Source: RGDT01 sp964630925
GTDB lineage: Bacteria; Planctomycetota; Planctomycetia; Gemmatales; Gemmataceae
Assembly (NCBI GenBank): GCA_964630925.1
Contig: CAZVZK010000094.1
Coordinates: 1-38,537 of the forward strand
DNA: 38,537 nucleotides
Direction: 5' to 3'
This document shows positions 1 through 6,935 of this stretch, in pieces (within the stretch, counting starts at the first letter, position 1; the number at the start of each line of letters is the position of its first letter). Below the pieces are notes generated by a model. The model was not told the DNA's origin, did no database searches, and saw only the letters and a list, made by a program, of their open reading frames with translations. Made by a program: the position numbers and the translations under genes.

Positions 1-501
1 CTTCATCAGGTGCCAGCCGGAGAAGTTGGAGCAGCCGATGTAGCGGATCTTGCCGGCCTTCACCATCGTGTCGAGGGTGGAGAGGACCTCCTCGACGGGG
101 GTGACGGAGTCGAAGCCATGAAGCTGATACAGGTCGATGTAGTCGGTGCCGAGGCGTTTGAGGCTGGCCTCGACGGACTGGATGAGGTGGAAGCGGGAGG
201 AGCCCACGTCGTTCGGCCCCTTGCCGAGGCGGAAGGTGCCCTTGGTGGAGATGAGCACCTTGTCGCGGCGGCCCTTGATCGCCTGGCCGAGGATCTCTTC
301 CGCCGCGCCGGCGGAGTAAATATCGGCGGAGTCGAACATGGTGAGGCCGGCGTCGAGGCAGACGTCGACGAGGCGGGTGGCCTCGGCCACGTCGCTGTTG
401 CCCCAGGCCTTGAAGAGCTCGCCGCCGCCGCCGAAGGTGCCGGTGCCGAGGGTGAGGGCGGGGGCCTTGAGGCCCGAGCCGCCGAGCTGCCTGTATTCCA
501 C
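1..501 (-). CDS. Aldo/keto reductase, N-terminal part (runs off the window)
   Basis: NAD(P)H-dependent oxidoreductase of the aldo/keto reductase superfamily, (beta/alpha)8 barrel, cytosolic. The 167 visible residues open with EYRQLGGSGLKAPALTLGTG, typical of the YajO/Tas-like branch. The catalytic tetrad is visible as D57 and Y62 in FDSADIYSAG, K87 in STKGTF, and H128 in YQLHGFD. GCSNFSGWHL follows just before the left edge. The start is GTG, read as Met, with GGAG about 8 bases upstream; no ATG lies nearby in frame. A family member is usually 310-340 residues, so roughly half is missing. The substrate cannot be told from sequence. It is transcribed away from the next gene. Confidence 0.93.
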   Translation of the reverse strand, partial: MEYRQLGGSGLKAPALTLGTGTFGGGGELFKAWGNSDVAEATRLVDVCLDAGLTMFDSADIYSAGAAEEILGQAIKGRRDKVLISTKGTFRLGKGPNDVGSSRFHLIQSVEASLKRLGTDYIDLYQLHGFDSVTPVEEVLSTLDTMVKAGKIRYIGCSNFSGWHLMK

Positions 502-740
502 GTCGCGTCTCCGTTCCGGGGGCAGGGGTAGGCTAGGGAGGAGGGATGCGAAAGTCCGGACCGAGGCGCTCGCCCCGCCACGCGCTGGATGGGATCCATC
601 GGCCCCGCCCCTTTCCGCGCCTCCCCGCCCCGCCGACAATGAGAGGGGCGGGCGTCTTGCCCGGATCGTGGCGACGCGCGGCCCGCGTGTCATGGCGTCG
701 GAGGCACGCGAGGCCGCGTGCCCTATGGGGGTTGGCCTCG

Positions 741-929
741 ATGTACCGCGCCGGGTTGTGGCTCCTGTTCGCCTTCCTCGTCCTCGGGGCCGTCGGCTGG
801 TGGTCCAGCGATCACGCCTGGCAGGAGGTGGTCCGCGTCATCGCCGTGAGCTGCCTCGGCGCCGGGATGGGCCTGCTCATCCTCGACTACGCCCGCTCGC
901 CGCAGGCGCCCGACGAAGGCAAGCCGTGA
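741..929 (+). CDS. Small two-helix membrane protein, unknown function
   Basis: A 62-residue protein with two hydrophobic stretches (about residues 5-21 and 30-50) and a short charged tail, so probably an inner-membrane hairpin. I do not recognise a family. The frame is open further upstream, but that part is Arg/Pro-rich and looks like untranslated GC-rich DNA, so I chose the ATG just before the first membrane helix. Its stop overlaps the GTG start of the lipoate ligase-like gene by GTGA, which suggests translational coupling. A weak NACAAT-type promoter may lie about 100 bases upstream. Confidence 0.6.
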   Translation: MYRAGLWLLFAFLVLGAVGWWSSDHAWQEVVRVIAVSCLGAGMGLLILDYARSPQAPDEGKP

Positions 930-1630
930 AGCGCCTCGACCTCACCCTCCCCAGCGCCGAAGAGAACCTGGCCCTCGACGAGGCCTTGCTCCTCGGCGCC
1001 GAGGACAGCGGCCCCGCGCCCGTCCTCCGTCTCTGGGAATGGCCCCGCCCCGCCGTCGTCCTCGGGTCGGCCGGCGTCATCGCCGCTGACGTGGACGAGG
1101 CGTCCTGCGCCGCCGACGGGGTCCCGATCCTGCGCCGCTCCTCCGGCGGGGGCACGGTCCTGCTCGGCGCCGGCTGCCTGTGCTTCGCCGTCATCGTCCC
1201 CTATTCGCTGCACCCGGCGTTCGACACCATCCACGGCTCCTACCGCTGGGTGCTGGAGCGTGTCGGCCTCGCCGTCCCCGGCAGCGTCCTCGCCGGCATC
1301 TGCGACCTGACCCTCGAAGGCCTCAAGTACTCCGGCAACGCCCAGCAGCGCAAGCGCGATCATCTGCTGCATCACGGGACGATCCTCCACTCCTTCGACC
1401 TCGCGTCCGTCGGCCGCTATCTGAAGCAGCCGCCGCGGCAGCCCGAGTACCGGGCCGGCCGGCCGCACGACGGCTTCGTGCGCAACGTCGGCATCAGCGC
1501 GGACGCCCTGCGCGCCGCACTCGCGCTCGCGTTCGGCGCGGATGATCCGCTGACGGCGTGGCCGGCGGAGGGGGTGGCCCGCCTCGTGGCGGAGAAGTAC
1601 GGACAGGAGTCGTGGCAGCGGCGGCGGTGA
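926..1630 (+). CDS. Lipoate-protein ligase A-like protein (LplA/LipM superfamily)
   Basis: A 234-residue cytosolic member of the biotin/lipoate protein ligase superfamily, which attaches lipoyl or octanoyl groups to lysines of E2 and GcvH proteins. The family signature RRSSGGGTV is at residues 70-78. The catalytic-type lysine is K134 in LKYSGNAQ, followed by HHGTIL. It lacks the long C-terminal accessory domain of E. coli LplA. That length fits LipM-type octanoyltransferases or LplA N-domain proteins, and sequence alone does not separate ligase from transferase. GTG start, overlapping the preceding small membrane gene by four bases. The residues upstream of this GTG in the same frame are antisense-like and were not included. 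Confidence 0.85.
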   Translation: MKRLDLTLPSAEENLALDEALLLGAEDSGPAPVLRLWEWPRPAVVLGSAGVIAADVDEASCAADGVPILRRSSGGGTVLLGAGCLCFAVIVPYSLHPAFDTIHGSYRWVLERVGLAVPGSVLAGICDLTLEGLKYSGNAQQRKRDHLLHHGTILHSFDLASVGRYLKQPPRQPEYRAGRPHDGFVRNVGISADALRAALALAFGADDPLTAWPAEGVARLVAEKYGQESWQRRR

Positions 1631-1739
1631 GCCGTGCCCGGCCCCCGCACTGGTCGAGAGAGGTGGGAGGCCACGTGTTCGGCGCCTTGGGATCGTGGGC
1701 CCCTCGGAACGCAGGCCGCGGGCGCGTGACAGGCCGGCC

Positions 1740-1768
1740 TTGCCGTCCGGGCGGCCGGGGCCGACAAT
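1740..1768 (+). promoter_or_regulatory. Candidate vegetative promoter
   Basis: TTGCCG and GACAAT are separated by exactly 17 bases and sit 33 bases before the ATG of the next gene. The -35 matches TTGACA at four of six positions and the -10 matches TATAAT at four of six. The same GACAAT hexamer serves as the likely -10 of the large operon near 18.6 kb. Inferred from pattern only. Confidence 0.4.
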
Positions 1769-1800
1769 CAGCGCCGCCCACCCCGACGCGAGGCCTGGCC

Positions 1801-2094
1801 ATGCGGTGCTGCTCCTGCGGCCGGCGCGCCCCGACGCGCGACGTGATCTTCTACATGAACATCGGCCTGATCGCGGCCCGGCTGAGCTACACGCACGAGG
1901 GGCCGACCTGCTCCGGGTGCATCCACTCGACGTTCTGGCAGTACACGCTGACGACGCTGGCCATCGGCTGGCTGGGCATCATCTCGTTCTGCATCACGCC
2001 GTTCATCCTCATCGGCAACACGTTCGTGTACTGCACGACGTGGTTCTTCGCGCCGACACAGCCTGATGACGAGTACCAGGACGGGTACGAATGA
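1801..2094 (+). CDS. Small membrane protein with N-terminal cysteine pairs
   Basis: A 97-residue protein not assigned to a family. The N-terminal half carries cysteine pairs (CCSC near the start and CSGC near residue 38), consistent with a small zinc ribbon. The C-terminal half is hydrophobic from about residue 47 to 83, enough for one or two membrane helices, and ends in an acidic tail. The start is the ATG directly downstream of the candidate promoter; the frame upstream is Arg/Gly-rich and unlikely to be coding. Its stop overlaps the next start by ATGA, placing it first in a three-gene unit with a HAD-like protein and a DUF3806-like protein. Confidence 0.65.
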   Translation: MRCCSCGRRAPTRDVIFYMNIGLIAARLSYTHEGPTCSGCIHSTFWQYTLTTLAIGWLGIISFCITPFILIGNTFVYCTTWFFAPTQPDDEYQDGYE

Positions 2095-2510
2095 CCGTCC
2101 GCGTGCTGGCGCTGGACCTGGAACGAACGTTGGTGACCGACGCGCGGAGCGGCGAGCCGCGGCCGGGCCTGGCCGCCTTCCTGGCGTTCTGCCACGCGCG
2201 GTTCGAGCGCGTGGCGCTGTTCACGACGGTGGAGGAGGCCGACGCGCGCGAGGTGCTGGCCGACCTGGAGCGTGCCGGCCACATGCCGCCGGGGCTGCAC
2301 GAACGGATCGAGTACGTCGCGTGGGAGGGCGAGCACAAGGATCTGCGTTTCATCGCGGACGCGGGGCCGGAGGAGGTGCTCCTCGTCGATGACGATGCCG
2401 GCTGGGTGCATCCGGACCAGCGTGGCCGGTGGGTGCCGATCACGCCGTGGGACGGCGGGCCGGACGACGAGCTGGCGCGGGTGCGGGCGGTGCTGGAGGG
2501 CCGCCTATGA
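2091..2510 (+). CDS. HAD-like protein with altered motif I
   Basis: A 139-residue cytosolic protein resembling small HAD-superfamily phosphatases of the NIF/FCP-like type. Motif I is LALDLERTLV, where the usual second aspartate of DxDxT is glutamate. Motif II is LFTTVEEA (T in place of S/T), and motif IV is VLLVDDDAGW. There is a lysine in EHKDLRF at the position expected for the motif III Lys. Losing the second Asp normally removes general acid/base catalysis, so the protein may be a weak or non-catalytic member. It starts inside the stop of the upstream gene and its own stop overlaps the next ATG. Confidence 0.6.
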   Translation: MTVRVLALDLERTLVTDARSGEPRPGLAAFLAFCHARFERVALFTTVEEADAREVLADLERAGHMPPGLHERIEYVAWEGEHKDLRFIADAGPEEVLLVDDDAGWVHPDQRGRWVPITPWDGGPDDELARVRAVLEGRL

Positions 2511-3316
2511 GCTGGGATGTCGTTGTGGTCAAAGACGCGGACGGGCGGCGACCCCTGGGGTCGCGCGCGGAGGTGCAGGCCGCTATCGACACGTGCCTGC
2601 CGGAATTCGATGTCCGCGTCGGGCCGGCCGTCCGGATCTACCAGGGCATGGGGTTCGGCATCGAGTTCTGTTTCGGGGCTGAAGACCCGGTCAAGAGCAT
2701 CTACCTTCACGTCGCCGGCTTCGGAGATCCGATCAGCGTCATGGTCCGGCTGGCGAGGCCGAACGGGTGGACGCTCATCGACTGCGGCGACGGGGAGATG
2801 ATCGACCTGGATCACCCCTCCTACGAGGGGTGGGCCACCTGGCAGATGTTCGCCTACGGCCGCAGGCCGTCCGTCGCGTTGGTGAGGTGGGCCGGCGAGC
2901 CGCGCGTCCTGAACCTCAAGTACGCCCCCACACCCGAGAACGCACCTCACTTCGCCGCGGACATCGTCCGCGTCTCACAGGAGGTCATGGGCGTCGCCCT
3001 CGACGGCACGCCGGCCGGGCTGTCGGACGTTGACTCGATCCTCGGCCGGTTGGCCGACGACGGGGAGACCTTCCGATCCCTCGCCGAGACTGTCTTCGGA
3101 TTCGGGTGCTACATCGGCGAGGTCATGATTCGTGCGTCCGGCGCCGTGTGGGCTACGGCCGGCGAGGCGCCTCCTGGCCTGACCGCCTTCCCGCTCGCGT
3201 TGCTGCTGCCCCGTGAGGCCGGATTCGCGGACCCCCTCGGAGTGGCCGTCCGCCGGCTTGAGCGAGTCGGCACTGGCCTCGTGCTCTGGGCGGCGGCGCT
3301 TCGCCCAGCCATTTGA
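2507..3316 (+). CDS. Hypothetical protein with DUF3806-like C-terminal domain
   Basis: A 269-residue predicted cytosolic protein. Residues 1 to about 135 have no family I recognise. From about residue 155 to 230 the pattern LDGTPAGLSDVDSILGRL, then FGCYIGEVMIRASGAVWA, resembles DUF3806, a small domain often found in immunity-like or uncharacterised proteins. The ATG overlaps the stop of the HAD-like gene by ATGA, so it ends the three-gene unit. It converges with the toxin-antitoxin-like unit on the other strand, with only about 20 bases between the stops. No function can be assigned. Confidence 0.6.
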   Translation: MSWDVVVVKDADGRRPLGSRAEVQAAIDTCLPEFDVRVGPAVRIYQGMGFGIEFCFGAEDPVKSIYLHVAGFGDPISVMVRLARPNGWTLIDCGDGEMIDLDHPSYEGWATWQMFAYGRRPSVALVRWAGEPRVLNLKYAPTPENAPHFAADIVRVSQEVMGVALDGTPAGLSDVDSILGRLADDGETFRSLAETVFGFGCYIGEVMIRASGAVWATAGEAPPGLTAFPLALLLPREAGFADPLGVAVRRLERVGTGLVLWAAALRPAI

Positions 3317-3337
3317 CGGGCCGGTGGTGCGCCGGGC

Positions 3338-3703
3338 TTACCCCCGGCCCTCAAGCACCTTCTTCCTCGCGATCTCCCGAGCGTCCCGGTATTCCTGCTC
3401 CCCGGCGTGGCCGCGCCGGTGCCGGATGTTGGCCGTCGGGAGGCAGATGAACCAGTGCCCGTTGATCACCGACTCCTCCGTGAGGCCGGTGCGGCATCGC
3501 CCGTGGGTGCCGTAGGACAGCAGCACGCAATGGGCCGGGATGGGGTGCGAGAAGGAGGTCGTGATGCCGAGGGCCAGGAACTCCTCGTCACCCTCGAGGA
3601 TGTCCCGCATCACGAGCACGGGGCGGTCCTTGTGATTGCCGCCGCTCGTGTCCGGCACGTCGCGGGCCTCGATGATGTCCCCGGCGCGATACAGAACCCT
3701 CAC
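3338..3703 (-). CDS. PemK/MazF-like toxin candidate
   Basis: A 121-residue protein with the opening typical of the PemK/MazF/CcdB barrel: RAGDIIEARDV, then GNHKDRPVLVMRDI, then FLALGITTSFSHP. Family members are mRNA endoribonucleases (MazF) or gyrase poisons (CcdB). The His-Lys-Asp-Arg-Pro stretch lies where MazF proteins carry the loop before the second strand. The C-terminal helix REIARKKVLEG is charged. GTG start, overlapping the stop of the upstream Panacea gene by GTGA, which gives the antitoxin-first order common in type II systems. Activity is inferred; it could also be an unpaired PemK-like protein. Confidence 0.65.
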   Translation of the reverse strand: MRVLYRAGDIIEARDVPDTSGGNHKDRPVLVMRDILEGDEEFLALGITTSFSHPIPAHCVLLSYGTHGRCRTGLTEESVINGHWFICLPTANIRHRRGHAGEQEYRDAREIARKKVLEGRG

Positions 3704-4284
3704 CGCCCCGGCCTCCCGACTGCCAGCTCGCGGAATCGCTCGAAGTCGAGTGGCGGGGCCGACTCCAGGCTCGCCAGGGCTGCCCTCTCCCGTTCGCGCA
3801 GGCCCGAGGCGTACGCGGCGAGGGGGGCGGGGATGGCTTCGCCGCGGAAGAACTCCGCGATGGCCGAGTCGGGGATCGGCGGGCCGTCCTCGCCGTTATC
3901 CGGCTTCTCGCACCGGATGCCGTTCCACGGCCCCCTCTCCTGCGTCATCCGCGCGAGCTGTGTGGCCGTGTAGGGTAGGTACGCTTCCCAGATAGCCCGG
4001 ATGAACGCCACACGCTCCGGGTCAAGGCCCGGCGCGTCGGCGAACGCCTCCTCGCCGACATCGCGCGTCTCGCGTGGGCAGCTCGCGTAGACGGCGGGGA
4101 CGACCGGGCCATACCGCCAGGCCTGGAGCCCATCGGCGAAGAGGTTCGCCTCACGGATGGCGAAGTGCCACCCCTGCGCGAGGTAGAGGAGCCGCTGAAG
4201 GCGCAGGCCCGTCATCGGCTCCGGCTCATCGCCGGAGCGGGAGAGGCGGACGAATTCCTTCGCGACGGCATACGCTGAGGTCAT
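3700..4284 (-). CDS. Panacea-domain protein (DUF4065, SocA-like antitoxin candidate)
   Basis: A 194-residue protein. Residues 1-70 show the Panacea pattern: YAVAKEFVRL, MTGLRLQRLLYLAQGWH, and WRYGPVVPAVY. Panacea domains occur in SocA and in many antitoxins paired with diverse toxins. The rest is helical (LDPERVAFIRAIWEAY) and ends near the PemK-like start. Several in-frame Met codons lie upstream, but AGAAGG sits six bases before the chosen ATG and none of the others has such a site. It overlaps the downstream PemK-like gene, supporting a toxin-antitoxin pair. A palindrome covering its likely promoter suggests autoregulation. Confidence 0.75.
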   Translation of the reverse strand: MTSAYAVAKEFVRLSRSGDEPEPMTGLRLQRLLYLAQGWHFAIREANLFADGLQAWRYGPVVPAVYASCPRETRDVGEEAFADAPGLDPERVAFIRAIWEAYLPYTATQLARMTQERGPWNGIRCEKPDNGEDGPPIPDSAIAEFFRGEAIPAPLAAYASGLRERERAALASLESAPPLDFERFRELAVGRPGR

Positions 4285-4308
4285 GGCAATCCTTCTCATG
4301 TTCATTCC

Positions 4309-4327
4309 ATCAGGCATCCTACCTGAT
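4309..4327. promoter_or_regulatory. Palindromic operator candidate over the Panacea/PemK promoter
   Basis: ATCAGG and CCTGAT are separated by seven bases, a perfect six-base inverted repeat. On the minus strand it overlaps a possible -10 (TAGGAT) placed 16 bases after TTGTGC. It lies about 25 bases upstream of the antitoxin-like ATG, where autoregulatory operators of type II toxin-antitoxin units usually sit. Inference from position and symmetry. Confidence 0.35.
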
Positions 4328-4377
4328 TCACGGGAGGGCACAAGGGCGCGGCACTACCAACGCATCCACCCGCCCGC

Positions 4378-4407
4378 TTGACTTCCGCCCACCCCTTGCC
4401 CCACAAT
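4378..4407 (+). promoter_or_regulatory. Candidate promoter for the TolQ-like/Hsp70-FHA pair
   Basis: TTGACT and CACAAT are separated by 18 bases, about 80 bases before the ATG of the TolQ-like gene. The ACAAT ending matches other candidate promoters in the window. Pattern only. Confidence 0.35.
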
Positions 4408-4435
4408 GGACCCTGGCGGATCAACCCCACCCCGC

Positions 4436-4469
4436 GCTTCGAGCCGGGGGCGAGACGCCCCCAGACCCC
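4436..4469 (+). repeat. Single copy of the CGAGACG hairpin repeat
   Basis: Seven-base stem GGGGGCG/CGCCCCC around an AGA loop, preceded by GCTTCGAGC and followed by AGACCCC. It is nearly identical to the 36-base unit repeated three times near 10.4 kb, so both are copies of one dispersed element. Here it lies in the 5' leader of the TolQ-like gene, about 20 bases before its start. Confidence 0.8.
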
Positions 4470-4488
4470 CGAGAGGGCCCAAGGACGA

Positions 4489-5328
4489 ATGTCTGCCCCC
4501 TCCGCTCTCCGCCCCACACGCGAATGGCCGCTCCTCATCCTGGCGGCCGCGCTCGTCTGCGCCGTCTGCGTCCCCCTCTGGCAATACTCCCTCGACTCCT
4601 CCGAGGCCGGCGGCGCCCACTGGACCCGCGAACGCCTCGCCCGCCTCTTCCTCGGCCCCGAGCAGATCGCCTGCTACGCCGGCTTCACCTGGGCCGCCTT
4701 CATCCTCCTCGGACGATGGATGGAGGTCCGCCGCCAACGCCACGCCTTCGACATGGAGCTGCTCCCCGTCGGCCAGGTCATCCTCGTCGAGGACGCACGC
4801 GACCTCCAGCGCCGCATCGACGGCCGCGCCGGCCCCACCGGCCCCTACCTCCTCGCCTCCATGCTCCGCCTCGCCCTGGGCAAATTCGCCACCAGCCGCA
4901 GCAGCCGCGACGTGGCCGACATCATCCGCACCCAGGCCGACCTCAACCTGGGCCGACTCGTGTCCACGATGGCCACCGTCCACTACCTCGCCTGGGCCAT
5001 CCCCGCCGTCGGCTTCCTGGGCACCGTCCGCGGCCTCGCCGGCAGCCTCACCGTCGGCGGCACCGAGCGGGCCGAGATCGCCAAGTTCATCAAGGACGCC
5101 ACCGGCCACCTCAACGTCGCCTTCGACTGCACCCTCGTCGCCCTGGCCCTCTCCCTCGTCCTGATGTTCATGCTCCACACCATGCAGCGCCTGGAGGAGG
5201 AGCTGGTCATCGACTGCCAGCAGTATTCGCTCGACCACCTCGTCAGCCGCCTGTACGAGATCCACCCGGAGGACCACGCCCACGACGCCATCACGGACGG
5301 GATGCCCGGCCGGAGGGCGCTGACATGA
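4489..5328 (+). CDS. MotA/TolQ/ExbB-family proton channel-like protein
   Basis: A 279-residue inner-membrane protein with helices at about 13-32, 59-77, 162-186 and 207-231 and a cytosolic loop of about 85 residues between the second and third, the topology of the MotA/TolQ/ExbB family. The third helix carries AIPAVGFLGTVRGLAGSL, close to the family's GLLGTVxG signature, and the fourth carries the expected Thr in DCTLVALAL. Family members form ion-driven stators with an ExbD/TolR/MotB partner; none is in this window. Instead its stop overlaps the start of an Hsp70-like/FHA protein by ATGA. The chosen ATG has AAGGA close upstream; the earlier in-frame Met lies before the hairpin repeat. Confidence 0.8.
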   Translation: MSAPSALRPTREWPLLILAAALVCAVCVPLWQYSLDSSEAGGAHWTRERLARLFLGPEQIACYAGFTWAAFILLGRWMEVRRQRHAFDMELLPVGQVILVEDARDLQRRIDGRAGPTGPYLLASMLRLALGKFATSRSSRDVADIIRTQADLNLGRLVSTMATVHYLAWAIPAVGFLGTVRGLAGSLTVGGTERAEIAKFIKDATGHLNVAFDCTLVALALSLVLMFMLHTMQRLEEELVIDCQQYSLDHLVSRLYEIHPEDHAHDAITDGMPGRRALT

Positions 5329-6788
5329 GCCTCGTCGGCCTCGACCTCAACGGCAGCCGGGCCCGCGCCGTCGGCGGCGCACGCTCGCACGCCCCCCTGC
5401 GTCTGCTCCTCGACGGCCCGCACGCCGACTTCCCCGCCGCCCTCAGCCTCGAAGGCCGCGCCGTCGCCGCCGGCAGGGCGGGCCTCGCCCTGGCCCGCGC
5501 CAGGCCGCACCAGGCCTGCCTCGACTTCCTGCACCAGCTCGGCACGCCGCAGGTCTGGAGCGGCGCCAAACACAAGGTCACCGCGGAGGAGGCGCTCGGC
5601 CACCTCTTCGCCGCCCTCGCCAGGGCGCTGGGCCGCGTCACCGGCATGGTCATGTGCCTGCCGGCGTACCTCGACGAGATGCAGCTCTACCAGGCGCACC
5701 GCCTCGCCGACGCGGCCAAGATCCCCATCCTGGGGACCATCCAGGTGCCGCTGGCGTCGCTGGTGTCGCGCGCCGCCGCCGACCCGCTCGGCCCGCTGCC
5801 GGGGTTGACGCTGGTGATCGACTGCGACGGGCACTCCCTGACGTGGGCCGTCGTCGATTGCGCCGTGGGCCGCAGCGGGGCCCGGATGATCCGCCCGTCG
5901 CCGCACCTGGGCCGGGCCGCGTGGATGCGGCGTCTGCTCGACGGGGCGGCACTGAGGTTCATTCGCCAGGCCCGCCGCGACCCGCGCGACAGCGCCCCGA
6001 CCGAGCAGTCGCTGTACGAGCAGCTCCTCGCCGTCCTCGACGCCGGGCCGATCCCGTCGCTGGTGCCGCTGGGCCTCCAGGGCGACGGCTGGTCGCACCA
6101 CCTGCTGATGCCGGCGGAGGACTTCCTGGCCTTCACATCCCCCCTCCTGCGGCAGGCCACCGTCGAGCTGGATGGCATCCTCGGCGAGGTAGAGCCGCTG
6201 GGCGGCATCCAGTCGGCGCTGCTGACGAGCGCGGCGGCGGGCCTGCCGGGGTTGGCGGCGGCGGTGACGGCGCGGGTGCGGCGGCAGCCGACCGCGGACG
6301 ACGTGGATTTCGGCGACGCCATGCTGGCGTCGATGGCCGGCGACGCCGTGCGCGTGCTGGGCCCGGACGCCCTGGCGGCGGCGGCGCACGAGATCGCGGT
6401 GCGCATGGCCGGCAACGCGCTGCCGAAGGGCCACCTGGACGAATTGGCGTTCGCGGGGCCGGGCGGGGCGCCTCCCCCTGATCCCGGGCCCCCACGCCTG
6501 CACTTCCGCGGGGCGGAGCACCCCGTGAGCGGGCCGGCGTTCGTGCTGGGGCGCGACCCGGCGTGCGACCTGGTGTTCGAGTCGGACCTGTACCCTCACG
6601 TCTCGGCGCGGCACTGCGAGATCGTGTTCGACCGGCGGCACTTCACGCTGCTGGACCGCAGCCGCCACGGGACGATGCTGAACGACCGCCCGGTGAACCA
6701 GCAGGCGCCGCTGCACTCCGGCGACTGGATACGCCTCGGCCCGCGCGGTCCGGTGCTACGCTTCCTCGGCCAGGGCAAGCCGGGGTGA
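5325..6788 (+). CDS. Hsp70/actin-fold-like protein with C-terminal FHA domain
   Basis: A 487-residue predicted cytosolic protein. Residues 1 to about 370 look like a diverged Hsp70-type ATPase: a phosphate-1-like GLDLNGSRARAV, a second strand-turn LTLVIDCDGHSLTWAVVD near residue 160, and an adenosine-motif-like GGIQSALLTSAAAGLPGL. The catalytic residues are not clearly preserved. A Pro/Gly linker leads to an FHA domain (about 395-480) with the canonical GR at 409-410, SARH at 427-430 and N453 in GTMLND, residues that bind phosphothreonine. It starts inside the stop of the TolQ-like gene. The pair suggests phospho-dependent control of a membrane channel, possibly by a Hanks-type kinase. This role is inferred. 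Confidence 0.75.
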   Translation: MSLVGLDLNGSRARAVGGARSHAPLRLLLDGPHADFPAALSLEGRAVAAGRAGLALARARPHQACLDFLHQLGTPQVWSGAKHKVTAEEALGHLFAALARALGRVTGMVMCLPAYLDEMQLYQAHRLADAAKIPILGTIQVPLASLVSRAAADPLGPLPGLTLVIDCDGHSLTWAVVDCAVGRSGARMIRPSPHLGRAAWMRRLLDGAALRFIRQARRDPRDSAPTEQSLYEQLLAVLDAGPIPSLVPLGLQGDGWSHHLLMPAEDFLAFTSPLLRQATVELDGILGEVEPLGGIQSALLTSAAAGLPGLAAAVTARVRRQPTADDVDFGDAMLASMAGDAVRVLGPDALAAAAHEIAVRMAGNALPKGHLDELAFAGPGGAPPPDPGPPRLHFRGAEHPVSGPAFVLGRDPACDLVFESDLYPHVSARHCEIVFDRRHFTLLDRSRHGTMLNDRPVNQQAPLHSGDWIRLGPRGPVLRFLGQGKPG

Positions 6789-6879
6789 GGCCACGGGAAG
6801 CAGGCGATCATGCCGCGTTCGAGGCGCTCGCCGTCCGGCAGGCGGCGACGCCGAGGACGCCTCCCCCGGCCAGCCTAAC

Positions 6880-6908
6880 TTGACAGGGAGGGGAGATTTC
6901 GGGATGAT
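6880..6908 (+). promoter_or_regulatory. Candidate promoter of the aquaporin gene
   Basis: A perfect TTGACA is followed 17 bases later by GATGAT (four of six matches to TATAAT), 27 bases before the aquaporin ATG. It lies in the only non-coding gap of this stretch. Confidence 0.55.
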
Positions 6909-6935
6909 TCGCACCCATCGACACCTGGGGGCGGT

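Noticed and set aside
4436..4469. Intrinsic terminator between the Panacea gene and the TolQ-like gene
   Set aside because: The hairpin is a copy of a dispersed repeat, lies downstream of a promoter in the leader, and lacks a T-run.
4983..6716. A 577-codon minus-strand frame opposite the TolQ-like and FHA genes
   Set aside because: Arg/His/Gln-rich shadow without domains; the plus strand carries the FHA and channel motifs.
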